From positions 85,470,087 to 85,534,086 of the forward strand of contig CM043966.1 of assembly GCA_014529385.2 (NCBI GenBank): a DNA stretch of 64,000 nucleotides, given 5' to 3'. The translations under genes were made by a program, and so were the position numbers. This DNA is from Adiantum capillus-veneris. Its lineage: Eukaryota; Streptophyta; Polypodiopsida; Polypodiales; Pteridaceae. The notes under the pieces were generated by a model. The model worked only from the letters and a program-made list of their open reading frames with translations, was not told the DNA's origin and did not search any database. Shown here in pieces: positions 46,327-58,314 of this stretch (the stretch's first letter is position 1; every line of letters begins with the position of its first letter).

Positions 46327-48381
46327 CTAGTTTTTATGCAGAGCTGTCATCTCTGACTGCATGGCCAACTGCCATTGTTTCGAGTCAACCACTTGTAATG
46401 CTTCCTTGTAACAAGATAGTTCTCCGCAATCTGTGAGCATGACATAATTTAGAGATGGCACATAACGATCAGGTGGTTTGGAGACACGCTCAGAACGTCT
46501 CACCACAACTGATTCTGCCTCTCTAGCCACTATAGGCTGTTCCTGAGCGTGACCATGCTGTCTTGATGTGCTAGCACTAGGTCCATCTTCCTTGAAGACA
46601 ACTCTTCTGATCTCCTCTGTCTTCTCTGGCTTAGCGTGAAACTTGGCTTCATTGAAATGCACATCATTTCTACGAATAAGCTTTCTGGACTCAGGATCCC
46701 AAAGCCGGTAACCCATCTCGCCCGATTCTCCGTAGCCAAGAAATATACACTTCTTGCTCTTTGGTTCTAACTTATTCCTGAACTCCTTAGGAATATGGCT
46801 ATAAGCTTCACAACCAAAGACTCTGAAATGCTTATACGAAGGTGCCTTGCCTGTCCATAGCATTTCGTCCACTGCACTCTTATCCAGAACCCTAGTAGGA
46901 GACCTGTTGATCAAATGGACTGTTGTAGCCACTACTTCCACCAAAAATCCATCAGGCAACTCAGCATTTGACAACATGCTTCTGACCTTCTCTTGTATGG
47001 TCCTATTCATACGTTCTGCATTGTATGGTGCAGTAAGTTCCCGATTTATCCCTTTTGCTTCACAAAAGTCTTGAAAATCTTTGGAAACGTACTCTCCACC
47101 ATTGTCAGTTCTCAAGCACTTCAGCTTCTGACCACTCTCATTCTCCACAAGCTGCAAGAATGTCTTAAAGACCTTGAGCACCTCATCCTTGTGCTTCAAG
47201 AATTAAACCCATACTTTGCGAGAATAGTCATCTATGAATGTACAAAAGTACGTTGCTCCCCCTAGTGACAAACTAGGCATTGGTCCGCATAGATCACTGT
47301 GCACAAGAGCTAACCATTCGTCCCAACGATTCCTCTTTGATTTGTGGGGTTCCTGTGTTTTCTTACCATAAACACAATGCTCACAAAACTTGAAATCTTG
47401 AAATGAAAAGCCAGGCAAATAACCATAATGAGAAAGTATTTCCATTCCTCTTTTTGACATATGTCCCAGCCTACAATGCCACAGTGACACACTTGGCTGC
47501 TCAATCACATTAATTACATGGTTTTTAACCTCTGAAACATGTAAAGTGTACAGAGTTCCTGACTTGCTGCCATGTGCTACAGTCATCGAACCTTTGGAGA
47601 TCTTCCAAGCGCTGTTTCCAAAAACTGTCACATAACCCGCATCATCCAACTTCCCTGTACTGATCAAGCTCTTTCGGATTGCTGGAACATGTCTGACATT
47701 CTTGAGCCATAAAGAAGAGCCATTTTGAAACTTCAACTGCACATCTCCCACTCCAAGTATGTCACAAACCTGATCATTGCCAAGTCTGACATTATCTTTA
47801 GTAGTCACATATGATGTAAACCACTCTTTGTACGAAGAAACATGTAAAGATGCCCCCGGGTCGATAATCCAATCACTCATAGCATGTCCATCCTCTGCAG
47901 TCAAGAAAACAGAATCAAGATTACTTGTGAGGAAGATGTCACCAGCTGCTATACCAGAATCAATGTCTGAACCAGATCCTGTGCCATTCACCTTTGCAAT
48001 CTTCACTGAACTCTTCTTTTCGTCTTGCTCAGAACTCTTTGTTTTGCCTTTTTCTTGTTTCCACTTCGTACAGTCTCTCTTCATGTGACCCTTCTTTCCA
48101 CAATGGTAGCATTCTATGTCATCCTTTGACTTCGAGTCACGAGACATACTTCTCTTTTGTGCCTTCTTACCCTTCTTCTCTTTAGACTGTTGTCTCCCTC
48201 GAACGACCAAAGCACTATTGCCTTTGCCTTTGTCAATGTTCTTCCTGTTCACTTCCTCTGTGAGCAAGCTGCCTTCTACATTGGCACTTGTAAGACCTTC
48301 TGGTGCAACAGAATTACTTAACGCTGTACGAAAAGTATCCCAACTGTCTGGCAAAGTGACTAAGAGAGACATAGCCTTCAC
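46327..48381 (-). pseudogene. Copia A Gag end, protease and integrase
   Basis: From 48381 the frame runs through Gag (MSLLVTLPDSWDTFRTALSN), the zinc knuckle CYHCGKKGHMKRDC, the protease site WIIDPGASLHV (normally D-S/T-G, here D-P-G), and the pre-integrase LWHCRLGHMSKRGMEIL. The integrase core follows (HSDLCGPMP, FIDDYSRKVWV). One TAA at about 47200-47202 replaces the usual Tyr, and the same frame continues with CLRTDNGGEYVSKDF, then APYNAERMNRTIQEKVRSML, where about six residues normally present before ERMNRT are missing. It ends in FLGYGESGEMGYRLWDPESR. Few lesions; recently dead. Confidence 0.9.
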
Positions 48382-48410
48382 TGAATCTGGAAAGACTATC
48401 TCCTGTGCTG

Positions 48411-48815
48411 TTAAAACTGGTTGAAAATTGTGTGAAATTCATTGAGATTATTTGACATGGCTGTCCCTTCCTTCATCTTCAAATCCACCAATTTCTTGAG
48501 CCAGTAAATCTGAGAAGCAACACTTTGTTTCTCGTACATACCACATAGCTTTTGCCATACGCCATACGCTGTAGTCTCTTCTGCTATGTTGAAGTAAACA
48601 TTTTCTGCCACTGTCAGCATGATTGTGGAACAAGCTAATTCGTCAAGCTCTTCCCACTCATCTTCAGCCATACCTTCTGGTCTCTCCCCTTTGAGCTTCA
48701 ATGGCTTCACTTGTTTTTTTTGCACCAAAACCTACCAAATCTGCTTCTTCCAAAATGGAAAGTTTGTGCCATCCATCTTCTTTATGTTGTAAAGAGTCTC
48801 ACTCTGAGAAGATGC
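48411..48815 (-). pseudogene. Copia A Gag N-terminal part
   Basis: It starts MASSQSETLYNIKKMDGTNF PFWKKQIW at 48815 and continues, after a break near 48730, with KLKGERPEGMAEDEWEELDE and YGVWQKLCGMYEKQSVASQI. This is the copia Gag (UBN2-type) pattern: KLDGTNFxxW near the start and AxxxWxxLxxxYExxS in the middle. A stop at about 48729 and a frame shift near 48400 separate it from the Gag end. Confidence 0.85.
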
Positions 48816-48819
48816 CATA

Positions 48820-49867
48820 TCTGCCAAACTGTTTACTTCTGGGAAAAATCCGGCAGAGTTTCCCCTGTAAATTGGCCTCTGTACACAGTAAACAAGTTGT
48901 AAACAACAAGCTGAACACCTCTCCTCAAGAACTGTCAGTATTTTGAAAATTTTTGACAGAGTCTCCCCTGTAAACTGAGATCTGGAAACCAAAAGATAGC
49001 TCAAAAAACAACCATAAATAGCTAACTTGTGACAAATCTGAAAATCTCTGTAATATGTTGTCATGTAAGCATACACTGTCTCCTGTCTGGGCGATCACAG
49101 AACCTGTATCTGTCTCAAGACTAAACCCTGAACAATGCCTCAACGGCCTGACGCATAAGATGCAATCCAGTGTCTACACAAAGTCATACATCTTATGGGA
49201 TAAAATTCACCGAAGAGGATGCGTGTAGAGAGGAACTCCAGCAACCTAATCCACCTCACACTGGGTAACCCAGCCCCCAGTGCTCGTCTTCAAAAAACCT
49301 CACACACGACCCTCACAGATGGCTTAGCAAACTGTCCAGAACTAGCATACATCCTACAATAGACCAATCACTGTCCTATGACCGTTGCAGCGGTCTGTCT
49401 GCTAGCGTGACTCACAACTAGCAGACCCACAATCACAATACATCAATATGCAATACATGCTAGTGTTGTCAAGCCGTCGTATGGCCACACCTCCCCTATA
49501 ACTTGGCAAGCACAAGAAGTAGCAATGCAGACTGCAATATATATATCTGATGATATATATGTGTACCTAGTCTATAGATGATGCTTTGAAGACGAATGAG
49601 TGATGTATATCGATGCCGATATCGATGCCGACCACCTCCTGCTTGCCAATCTACACAAGACGGATTTCTTTGCTGTTGAAATCTATCTTCTGCTGTAGTG
49701 CTCAGGACGAAATTCTGAGGGCATAAATGGCTTTGAAAGGGAGGTAAAACCGTAGGTCACCTGATGGAAATGCTCCCGGAACGCCGAGCGTGAATTTCAA
49801 GCTTCGGATCCAGAATTTGCCTAAAAAGTGTGTGCGCGCACGATTACGCAAATACGCACTAAACTTG
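48820..49867 (-). other. Long untranslated leader of copia A
   Basis: About 1.05 kb lies between the primer site and the Gag ATG with no supported frame. A word, gtttcccctgtaaa or gtctcccctgtaaact, recurs at about 48857 and 48961, so the leader has internal duplications. Similar words occur near 52646 upstream of the neighbouring elements. Confidence 0.5.
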
Positions 49868-49879
49868 GCTCTAATACCA
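49868..49879 (-). other. tRNA-Met-type primer-binding site of copia A
   Basis: The minus strand reads TGGTATTAGAGC two bases after the LTR end. The canonical plant copia site is TGGTATCAGAGC; one base differs. Confidence 0.85.
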
Positions 49880-49881
49880 AT

Positions 49882-50100
49882 TGAAGTCGCGGAGCGGAGA
49901 GTGGATCGACTCTCACACACACACACAGATACACAAAGATCTTACACAGTACGCAGAGAATTCTGTTTGAAGGGTTATCTCCCAAAACCTTATTATCCAC
50001 AAAAGTATAAGTGAGTATATACAAAGAGTTAGTAATAAGTGAGTTAGGCGAGCGGCCGGCCATATCCGTATAAGAGGCCACTTGGGCTTTAATCCCAACA
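49882..50100 (-). repeat. 5' LTR of copia A (219 bp)
   Basis: On the minus strand it starts TGTTGGGATTAAAGCC and ends CGACTTCA. It contains a (GT) run near 49914-49926. The outer edge meets the interrupted integrase frame of copia B (next bases TGATT in plus). Confidence 0.85.
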
Positions 50101-52135
50101 TGATTTGGGGTCTAGCTTTTGGCTAAGTGCTTTTGGCACATGTTAGAATGGCTCACACCCAAATACACATAATCTATCATAGTTGGGCTCTTTGCCCGTC
50201 CACATCTCCTATGGAACCTTGTACTTTAGCGGTGTACTAGGTGACCCATTGATCAAGTAAGCAACCATCATGACAGCTTCTCCCCACAAATCTTGAGGTA
50301 AGCTGGTTGTAGACAACATAGAAGTGACCCGTTCCTGAATGGTTCTATTCATCCTCTCAACCACACCATTTTGGGTGGGTGTGTAAGGCGTGGTAAACTA
50401 TCTTCTAATGCCTCTTTTACTGCAAAATTCCTTGAACTTGGAAGAGATGTACTCGCCTCCATTGTCACTGTGCAAAGCTTTAAGCTTTCTACCCGATTGG
50501 TTCTTGACCAATGCTAAGAACTTTTGAAAGACACTAAAGACGTCTCTTTTTTGCTTCAAGAGATAAACCCACACCTTTCTAGTAGAGTCGTCTATGAATG
50601 TTAGGAAGTATAATGCTCCCCCTAGAGACTTGATTGGCATAGGTCCGCACAAGTTGCTACGAACGAGATCGAGAGGACTCCCTAACTCCTTGTCCAAAGG
50701 TGTTGATGTCAACCTAGTCTGTTTGCCATAGATACAATGCTCACATAAAGAAAAGCTAGAGTAATCTAACACATGGATATAACCAGAAACGCTGCAAGAC
50801 TTTCATTTCCTTTTCACTCATATGTCCTAGCCGGCTATGCCACAACTCTGTAGATGGCAGCTCAGCTACACAAATAGAATTGTCTTTCACAGAGAAACAG
50901 AAAGTGAGTGCAATGAGCCAGACTTCTAGCCTTAAAGCATGACCACATTTCCCTTCTTCAAATATGGTAGTGTAACTCAAATCATCCAGCTATCTAGCTG
51001 ACATCAAACTCTTTGTCAATTTGGGTACATGTCTGACATTATGCAGCATAAACTCAATGCCATTAAGAATAGAAAACTTGATGCTTCCCACACTGCATAT
51101 ATCAAGATCATAGGAATTTCCTAGCTTCACTGTGCCGTGCGTGGCAATGTCACATGAAAGCTAGCACTTGAGTCGAAAATACAATTCTGCGTATAACACT
51201 CATCATGAGCTAACAATGCATTAGAACTCAAATCCGATGTGAAAATCAACACATCATTTGGAACATCAGAAACTAACTCAATGGCTGGATATTCAACCAC
51301 ATTAAGCTCTTCAATTTTCACGCTGCTTTTAGGTTTGTCAGAATTCACTGTCTCCTTGCCCTTATCACGCTGCATTGTGTGAAAATATTTCTTTAGTTTT
51401 CCCTTTTTATGGCAGTAGTAACACTCTACATTTTGCATGTCTTTGCCACGAATATTGCTACGACCTTGCATGTGATTCTATGAACAATCGGGGCTATGAC
51501 CACACTGCTTTTGCTTGTCATGATTGCCACTAGCCACATATGCATCGCCATGCCCACTCGCATCAAAAAAATTGACGTCAAATCTCCTCAGTGAGCAACG
51601 CACCAGCAACACTACTGAAATCTAGCTTGCCATTGGGTGTAGAATTTCTTATGGCTGTGTTGAAAGTATCCCATGACGATGGTAGAAAGCATAGAAAGAA
51701 AATGGCCTTCATTTCATCATCAAAGTTGAGACCTTTTAAAGTAAGCTGTGAAAACACATTCAAATGAGAACTAACATTACTGCCTTCTTTCATGTTCATA
51801 CGCATCAATTTCTTCATCAAGAAAACCTCATTTGAGGCATTGTTGCCATCTCAAGCCTGACATAGAGCATCCCATAAATCTTTGGCATTGGTCTTATAGG
51901 ATTCACCAAGATGCAAGTGAATGGTCACCATAACATGCTCATTCAAGTCATCTCACTCATCATTAGTGTACGTATTCTTTCTTCTTGCACGCAAGGGTGC
52001 TATCAAGCCTTTGTCGATCAAAACATCTTGCATACGCTGCCACCAAATGATAAAGTTTGAGCCAGATTCAAACTTTTTGATGTAGTACTCTTCTCTTTCA
52101 GAAGCACTACTCGCAGCCATGATTAAGAGAATGTA
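50101..52135 (-). pseudogene. Ty1/copia element B (Gag to integrase), interrupted
   Basis: On the minus strand, MAASSASEREEYYIKKFESG starts Gag near 52121. MKKLMRMNMKEGSNVSSHLN and FLPSSWDTFNTAIRNS follow. Next are a zinc knuckle (CYYCHKKGKLKKYF, with its last Cys lost), a protease remnant (CIFDSSASFHV), LWHSRLGHMSEKEMKVL, HCIYGKQTRL, the integrase core (SNLCGPMP, FIDDSTRKVWVYLLKQK, ALHSDNGGEYISSKFKEFCS, TPTQNGVVERMNRTIQERV) and MWTGKEPNYDRLCVFGCEPF up to KLDPKS, where copia A's LTR cuts in. Stops and frame shifts are frequent, so B is older than A. Its own 5' LTR is absent: just upstream of Gag is a gypsy reverse-transcriptase fragment. Confidence 0.85.
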
Positions 52136-52149
52136 GCCAAAAAACTTGA

Positions 52150-52560
52150 TGGCAAGTAGGTCAACCCTTGTAGCTTACCAAATAGGTCTTCTACCCATGG
52201 AATGGGAAACCTATGCTTGATAGTGATCCTATTTAGTGCTCTATAGTCAACACACATACGATATGTGCCATCTTTCTTTTAACAGTGGTGAACAAAATGG
52301 AGATGAGCTAGGCCTTTCTCAACCAACTCATGCACTTGCCACATAATCTCCTCTTGTTGAGCTTGAGAAACTCAATAAGGAGGTTTATTAGGCGGTGTGA
52401 CATTAAATTGCATGGTCGTCATCCCCTCATTTGGGAGGTATCTCACAAGGGATGTCATCAATAAAAACATCTTGGAATCCCTTGAGGAAAATGAATAACT
52501 CTAATTCCTTTTGATTGCTTATATCTTCAATTTTGATAGAGTTTCCCCTAGAACATGAGC
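52150..52560 (-). pseudogene. Ty3/gypsy reverse-transcriptase N-terminal fragment
   Basis: The minus strand gives KELELFIFLKGFQDVFIDDI PCEIPPK, then, interrupted by stops, RPSSSPFCSPL, then YVCVDYRALNRITIKHRFPI and PWVEDLFGKLQG. This is the classic start of gypsy reverse transcriptase (CxDYRxLN, PxPxxxxLLxxL). The frame ends at LQG some 40 bp before the Gag start of copia B, without an LTR between. Confidence 0.8.
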
Positions 52561-54185
52561 AAAAAAGCAAGCCAAAATGTAGTACAATCACTGTGTAAGA
52601 ACAGCTAGAAGTGCCAAGAACGCATAAAATGGACTCACAAAAAAAACCCGACAAAGTCTCCTTTGTATGAGGAGTCAAAACTCAACTCAAAAATGCGTAA
52701 ACTGCTCAAAAAGAACAATCACTCAGCATATACTGTGCAAAACCACTATTGTGTAACTGCCAACTTGGTGTGTCAAAAGCATAAAAAACCATCCAAATAC
52801 CTGTCCTATGGCAAGGGTACCGTAAAGGGGAACTCCAGCTACCTGTATCACCGAAGGTATCTCAACATTCAAGAATACCCCAGCTCTAAGAAAACCTCAC
52901 GTTATCAACCCTCCAAAGGCTAATGTAGACACAAAAGGACTAGCCATAGTCTCAAAAAGGGCTCATCCGGTCCGAGTCTCAGAAACGGTCGGGAAAAACT
53001 GCCAAAGTAGCCAAAAAATGGCTCCACATGTACTACAATAGGTAGTGTTCGCAACTCAATGTACATGAGTGACTGCACTCAAAGAGGAGCCAAGAACTGC
53101 TGCATACAGTAAAAGTGAACCATGCACTAGGTGTGCTTAGTAGCACAAGGTGTGCTCACACAAAAATGCATCTGTCAATGCATCTGTCCACAGAGAAACT
53201 GATGTCAAAATGACTACTAAATTGCCTATGAAAAAGAATTGTGTTTGTATTGTCTAGAAACCTGGAGAATCTGTGTGTGAACATGCTCAAAAGACCCCTG
53301 TAACCTATAACCTGCGTGTCAGTGTCAGTATGTGCCAATTTTCACCACCCACCGGACGGAAATGCGCTAGCCAAATAGCCACCGAAGGTGCTCAGAGTCG
53401 AAAACGATGCCATAGAGCACGATCGGTGCGCTCGGTGCCGATGTTGGGTGTCACTCCTCTATGGTAGAGGCACCTCACCCGTGCGTATGGCAAGCACGAC
53501 CATCCATGGGAAATCGCTCGACCGTGGGAATGCTCAGTGTCGGTGTCGGATGTCGAAAATCGGCCCGTGTAAAGAGTGTCGCCAAAAGCAGTGTCGATGT
53601 CAAGTAGTAGAGGAAAGTGCTTGTCGGACCGAGAAGCCTAAAGCCAATCTCAAAAATTGCGAACCAGAGAGATATTGAATCTCTCTCTCCTGCTCTCTCA
53701 CCCTCTAGCCGAGGCCGAGGATCACTGGACGTCGCCGATGAGGTGTTGATGTAGAAATGGCAAGAGCGGTGTCATGTCGTGAAATACGGTGTCAAACCGT
53801 CGAAAACATGTGCGCTCTCTTTCTCACTCGCTCGCTCTCTCTCTCTCACTCTTAGCTATCTCTCTGAGCTAATCTCACCATATCAATATGCAATCTCTCA
53901 CAACTCGGTCGGATGGTTGAGAGCAGGTGTGTGTGAGCGGTCCAGGAGTTGAGGTTTGGAGGATTATGGTGGGATCAATTGCTTGCACACACTAAGTGTG
54001 TAATTTTATTTTTTTTTAAATGACTTTACTGTCAAAATGACACTCGATATATTGTGTCGACTGACGACAGGGTGTGCTTCTCCTTGCTCGGGTCTGCTTT
54101 CTCGCTACACTCTACATGCTCACATTGCAGCCCAATTCCCTGGGAGAACGGAAGTTTTCACCTACTTCCAAGCTCCTCAGCAAGC
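52561..54185. other. 1.6-kb segment between two gypsy fragments, LTR/leader-like
   Basis: The segment separates two copies of a KELEL-type gypsy sequence. It holds no clear protein domain. A pyrimidine-rich part near 53815-53870 (ctctctttctcactcgctcg) and words like those in the leader of copia A (gacaaagtctcctttgtatg) suggest it is an inserted LTR/leader piece of a copia-type element. The edges are not defined. Confidence 0.4.
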
Positions 54186-54189
54186 TCAA

Positions 54190-55327
54190 TTCTTGAAATC
54201 CCTTGAGAAAATTGGATAACTCTAATTCCTTGTGATTGTTTATATTTTCTTTTGCTAAAGCATTAGGTTCATTTTAAGAATCTTTAACAAAAATCATGTA
54301 CACGAAAATAGAGCTCTTTATTGACTTATTGAAATCTTGCATATGTACAATGGGTATGGTGTTACCCAACTCCTTAGCATCTATGTACATATCTTTTTCC
54401 CTGAACCTAAAATAGATTTGCCTCTCAGGGAATTTAACATTGGTAGCCAAGTGATCAAACCATGGTGCCCCTAGGATTACATCCTCGTGCTTGAGAGCAG
54501 AGATAAAGAAGTCCTCTTTGTCCACATAGCTTTGGACATGGAGCCTCAATTTCCCAATTAAGGGAGTGACTGAGGCTTCTTGCCCCTTGAAAGGACCATT
54601 GGCAGGTAGGACATCTCCCATCTCATAGGCTTGGATGCCTAGCTTGGTGGCCAACTCTGTGGATATGAAATTGTGAGTAGAACCAGGATCAAAGAAAATA
54701 AAAGCATCATGCTCTCTTACCTTTCCCCAAGCATGGCAATAGAGGAGATCCTTTGTGGTGAGAATCCTCTTCTTGGATTTTGACAAAGGCAGCTCTAGGA
54801 GGCTCATTTCGTGTATTCTTGTGGGGACAAGCACGATACGCATGCCCTTGTTCCCCGCACTTGAAACAACGGTGATCTTTACGATAACGATGTAGCTCTT
54901 CAGGAGAGAGTTTATTTTTGCCTTTATAGACTCCCTTCTCCTTAGCTTTGTTGTTGTTGGCATTGCCTTTAGGAGACTTTTGGACATTGTCCTTCCCCTT
55001 GGGCTCGCTATTACGGTCCTTGTTCTCTGTGGGCTTAAGATTTCTCTTAGCCCCTTGTTGGAAATTGATTCGTGAAACCACCATGGTATGGTGTATGATC
55101 GCAGATATGGTGCGTGGCCTTTGGGAGTTAACATACTCCGCCATATCTTCAGTTAGTAGACCCATAAAAAATTGTTGTTTTTTCTCTCCAAAATCCATCT
55201 TTTTGAATACAGTGGCTTTGAGATGTAAGTCCCAAAACTTGTCTACATATTTGTGAATAGATTTGTAGGGAGAGAGCTTCAAGCTTTGCCATTCGGCGAG
55301 TACTTTGTCTTTGGCATCAGTAGCCAA
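54190..55327 (-). pseudogene. Ty3/gypsy Gag end, zinc knuckle and protease
   Basis: On the minus strand, EWQSLKLSPYKSIHKYVDKF and a basic linker lead to the zinc knuckle CFKCGEQGHAYRACP. In the next frame the protease follows, with YCHAWGKVREHDAFIFFDPG STHNFIS (active-site D-P-G rather than D-S-G) and DVILGAPWFDHLATNVKFPE. The frame then reaches KELELSNFLKGFQEL and stops matching at about 54187. A -1 type overlap of Gag and protease frames around 54707-55134 may be natural frameshifting or decay. Confidence 0.8.
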
Positions 55328-55350
55328 ATACTACTTCATGATGGAAGCTC

Positions 55351-55998
55351 TTAAAGCTTTCTATGTTTGTGGAACTTCACCATTTGCCTATAGCTAGACC
55401 ACCATTGCCTGGAGGACTTTTGAAAATGCATAGCTATATGGCGTAGCTTAGAGGACTCTGTGAAGCCCTCATCTCCAAATTCCACATTGAATTGTTGGAT
55501 GAAGGCCAAGATTTTGTCCGTAGCACCAAAGGTGCCATCGTAGGTAAGGAAAGAGATGTTCTTTCCTCCCTCTTTGAACTTTTTGAGCTTGGACGACCTC
55601 TTCCACGCGGCATAGGATTTCCTATAGACTCTTCTTTTTGGTGGTTCAAAAGCTGCACCATCCCTTTCTTCAGAAGAGGCAGAGTTCGAGGAGGATGGAG
55701 AAGAGGGTGACCTCTTTCTTGCCTTTTTCTTCCCTTGTTCCTCCTTGTCTGCACCATCACTTTCTTCATAAGAGGAAGAGGATGAAGAGGACGGAGAAGA
55801 GGGTGACCTCTTTCTCGCCTTTTTCTTCTCTTGTTTTCTCTCGTCCCTCTTTGAATTATGGTGTGGAGAAGTGTGGGATGGTCTTCTTCGTTTAGGGGGT
55901 GATGGAGAGCGTTTTGCCCGCCGTCTTTGTGGAGCCATCTCCACCGAGGTGGCAGGAGACTCACTTCTTTCTCGTTCTTTCGGTGGGGGCTCTACCAT
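55351..55998 (-). pseudogene. Ty3/gypsy Gag N-terminal part
   Basis: The frame starts MVEPPPKERERSESPATSVE. It has two copies of a KKARKRSPSSPSSS basic/serine block (an internal duplication, about 55700-55830), then FLTYDGTFGATDKILAFIQQ FNVEF and KLRHIAMHFQKSSRQWWSSY, the gypsy capsid pattern (F-x-G, AxxWW). The frame breaks near 55350 before the continuation at 55327. Confidence 0.75.
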
Positions 55999-56732
55999 TG
56001 AAACTTGAGTTCTCCTTTGAGAAGGAGATGCATCGTCAAGTAGTAGTTTTTTGAGCCCTTGATACGGATCCTCTTCTTCTTCCCTTATCGGAGAGAGGCC
56101 ATTTTGGAAGTCTCACAAGGAGGCTTTCTACGTACTCTTTCTTCTTGGTGGGGAGTTTGGAGAATCCCGTAGCTACCATTGCACTTCACTTTGGGGGGAT
56201 GGATTGCCCATGGCTTGTTGAAGCCTAGAAACAAGGTAATTAACAAGCATAGGGGCATCATTAGTAGCCTGTTCATTAGCAAAATCAAAGCTATCAACAT
56301 TAATTTCACTCTCTTTACTATTTTCAGTCATTCTAACAACTTTTAGGTGTAAAATTTTTAAGTGTACTTTGGCACTTCAAGCCCTAGTTGCTACTCCCCT
56401 TAACCCTGAAGAAAAGCACTCAAGCTCCTGTACCCATGGCTCGAATATCATTAATTGCACGGAATAGAAGAGAGGGTCTTTCACCACCAAAAGAGTACCA
56501 ACTCCAGTCAAGCTTCTAATAGCTCAATAGTGGTTAAGCCCTAGGCAAGCCCCATAGGACTCCACTATTAAGACCATAGCTCTCGACGGTGATGCCCTGT
56601 TATCTGCACGAAGCAGGCGCACTGCAAGGCTAAAAAATCCCTATTCTACTTACTCAATTGCAATTAATAATACCAACCATTTATAGTTAGCTTGAGGACC
56701 TCTCCTCTTGAGCAAGAAAAAAGAAGCCTTGT
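55999..56732 (-). other. Leader of the gypsy element
   Basis: The region lies between Gag and the primer site. A short minus frame (56309-56085) has no recognisable domain, and upstream parts have none. It may hold a small amount of Gag N-terminus. Confidence 0.4.
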
Positions 56733-56744
56733 GCTCTGATACCA
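56733..56744 (-). other. tRNA-Met primer-binding site
   Basis: The minus strand reads TGGTATCAGAGC, the exact plant consensus, next to the TGTGACA edge of an LTR at 56746. Confidence 0.85.
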
Positions 56745-56745
56745 G

Positions 56746-58140
56746 TGTGACATTTAATGGTCTAGTAACTTGTGTGTAGCGGATAATAACATAAACATAA
56801 TGAACATTTCATTAAAACTAGATTCCTAATGAGCATAGCAAGAGTGCTTGGATGGAGAGAGCAACAAAAGCATAACACCTATTTAGATAGGCATGAACAA
56901 TACTCAAATAGAGAGAGAAATTAAGCTATTGAGGACCGGATTTACATGGAGTCGGTCCCCCCTCCAAAAAGGCTTTGTATTATAGGTTTCCCCCATCAAG
57001 GGAGACATTTTACAATACAATACTTGTGTTCCTTCAATAACTTGCTGGTGCAATGTAGATGGAATCTTCAAGCAACAAGTTTACACTTGAAAACACAACA
57101 TCAATTCACTCACGGTCTCAGACCCAAGACCTCACACACCTTCGAAGATGGTGAGAGCTAGCGGGGTATGAGAGTAGATCAAGAGGAAGAAGGAGTATTA
57201 TTACGAGAAAGAAGTATGTATCCTCACATAATCACTAATAATAGCTTAGCATAGCTTAGTATTTAGCATGGTAGAGGAGATGAGCATGCGTTGGAGCTTG
57301 GCTCATGGTTGGATTTGCATCACAAATCCAAGAGTTGTTCATGTCGGCCTCCCTTCTCACAAGCTTGGAGTAGATGATGAGCTTTCCATTAAAGCTTGAT
57401 AGTCTTCTTTACACATGAGCTTGTGTGAGTGTGTAAGTGACAATGCCTTCCAAAAATCATCCCCCTCTCTCTCTCTTGGTCAACCCCTCTTGCTAATTGC
57501 ACATCTTAGCATCCTATTGGACCCTGCAAAGCTTAGTCAATGATAATTAAGAAGCATAAGTGATAGCCTTCTGACATGTGTCCCCCTTTCCTGTTTTGTG
57601 AGAGCTTTAGGTATTTAAATAATGCAATAAACTCTCATTGGACCCCTTAGTCTTCTAGCCAATAGGAATCAGGCAAGCCATTGGGTTGTTGAATGCTCAT
57701 TGGACCCCTTGGGAGACTATCCAACAGTCTTCTAGAGAGCTTAACTTCTAATGGTTCTTTTATCATATGTTTTTAAATCAATTAAACTAAATTTACTCTA
57801 GCCTAATTTTCATTGGTCCACCTCTATGGCCATCCAATAGGATTTGAATGTACCTTGGGGGCAACAGGGCTAGGGAGCTAACATGTGTCCACTATGCCCT
57901 TTGTGTAAAGGGAGTTTGCAAGTGTGTGTGTGTGTGTGTGTGTTTCTTTCTCATCCCCTACTAAAAGGGCTCGCCCCCTCAAGGATAGGGATGTGGGAAG
58001 ACTTTTGAGTCTTCCCACAAGCATCCAATTTACCCTAAGCTTGACCATTGGACATAACCTTTGAATTTTGGAACCTTGGCATTTTGGAAGTCTTAATGGG
58101 TTGAACCTTAGGGTCTTTGAAGCCCATTGATGCACATTGC
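56746..58140 (-). repeat. Candidate 5' LTR of the gypsy element (outer end uncertain)
   Basis: The inner edge is secure: TG at 56746 beside the primer site. The outer edge is not found; 58140 is only a working limit. Within it, attggaccc(c/t) words recur (57517, 57638, 57698 region) with cca(a)taggaat/ccaataggat (57660, 57835), suggesting diverged repeats in U3. A (GT) run lies at 57922-57943. Confidence 0.45.
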
Positions 58141-58300
58141 TCTTTTGCAGATGGCCCCCCCTTTGGATCCCTACCTATGACCGGTCTTCCAGCCTAACCA
58201 ATATTCTAGCTTTTTCTCCCCTGGTACTTCCCCATATTAAATGATCATTTTAACATGAGAAAATCATTAGGAGTATTAGATGTTAGTTATTATGACACGT

Positions 58301-58312
58301 GCTCTGATACCA
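58301..58312 (-). other. Orphan tRNA-Met primer-binding site
   Basis: The minus strand reads TGGTATCAGAGC two bases from an LTR-like edge (TGAAG at 58315), the same spacing and edge as copia A. No coding sequence follows on its inner side (58300 downward). Confidence 0.75.
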
Positions 58313-58314
58313 AT

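Larger units (their letters stand above)
45340..50100 (-). mobile_element. Ty1/copia element A, 3'-truncated, inserted into copia B
   Basis: On the minus strand the order is 5' LTR (50100-49882), primer site (49879-49868), leader, Gag, protease, integrase, reverse transcriptase, the order diagnostic of copia. It ends in the reverse transcriptase C-terminus near 45340; RNase H and the 3' LTR are absent. Its LTR edge interrupts the integrase frame of copia B, so A is the younger insertion. Confidence 0.85.

Noticed and set aside
49702-50101. Small frames across 49.7-50.1 kb
   Set aside because: They lie in the LTR, primer site and leader of copia A.
54948-55256. Plus-strand hydrophobic 102-codon frame
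   Set aside because: It is antisense to the gypsy Gag/zinc-knuckle frame, which has clear motifs.
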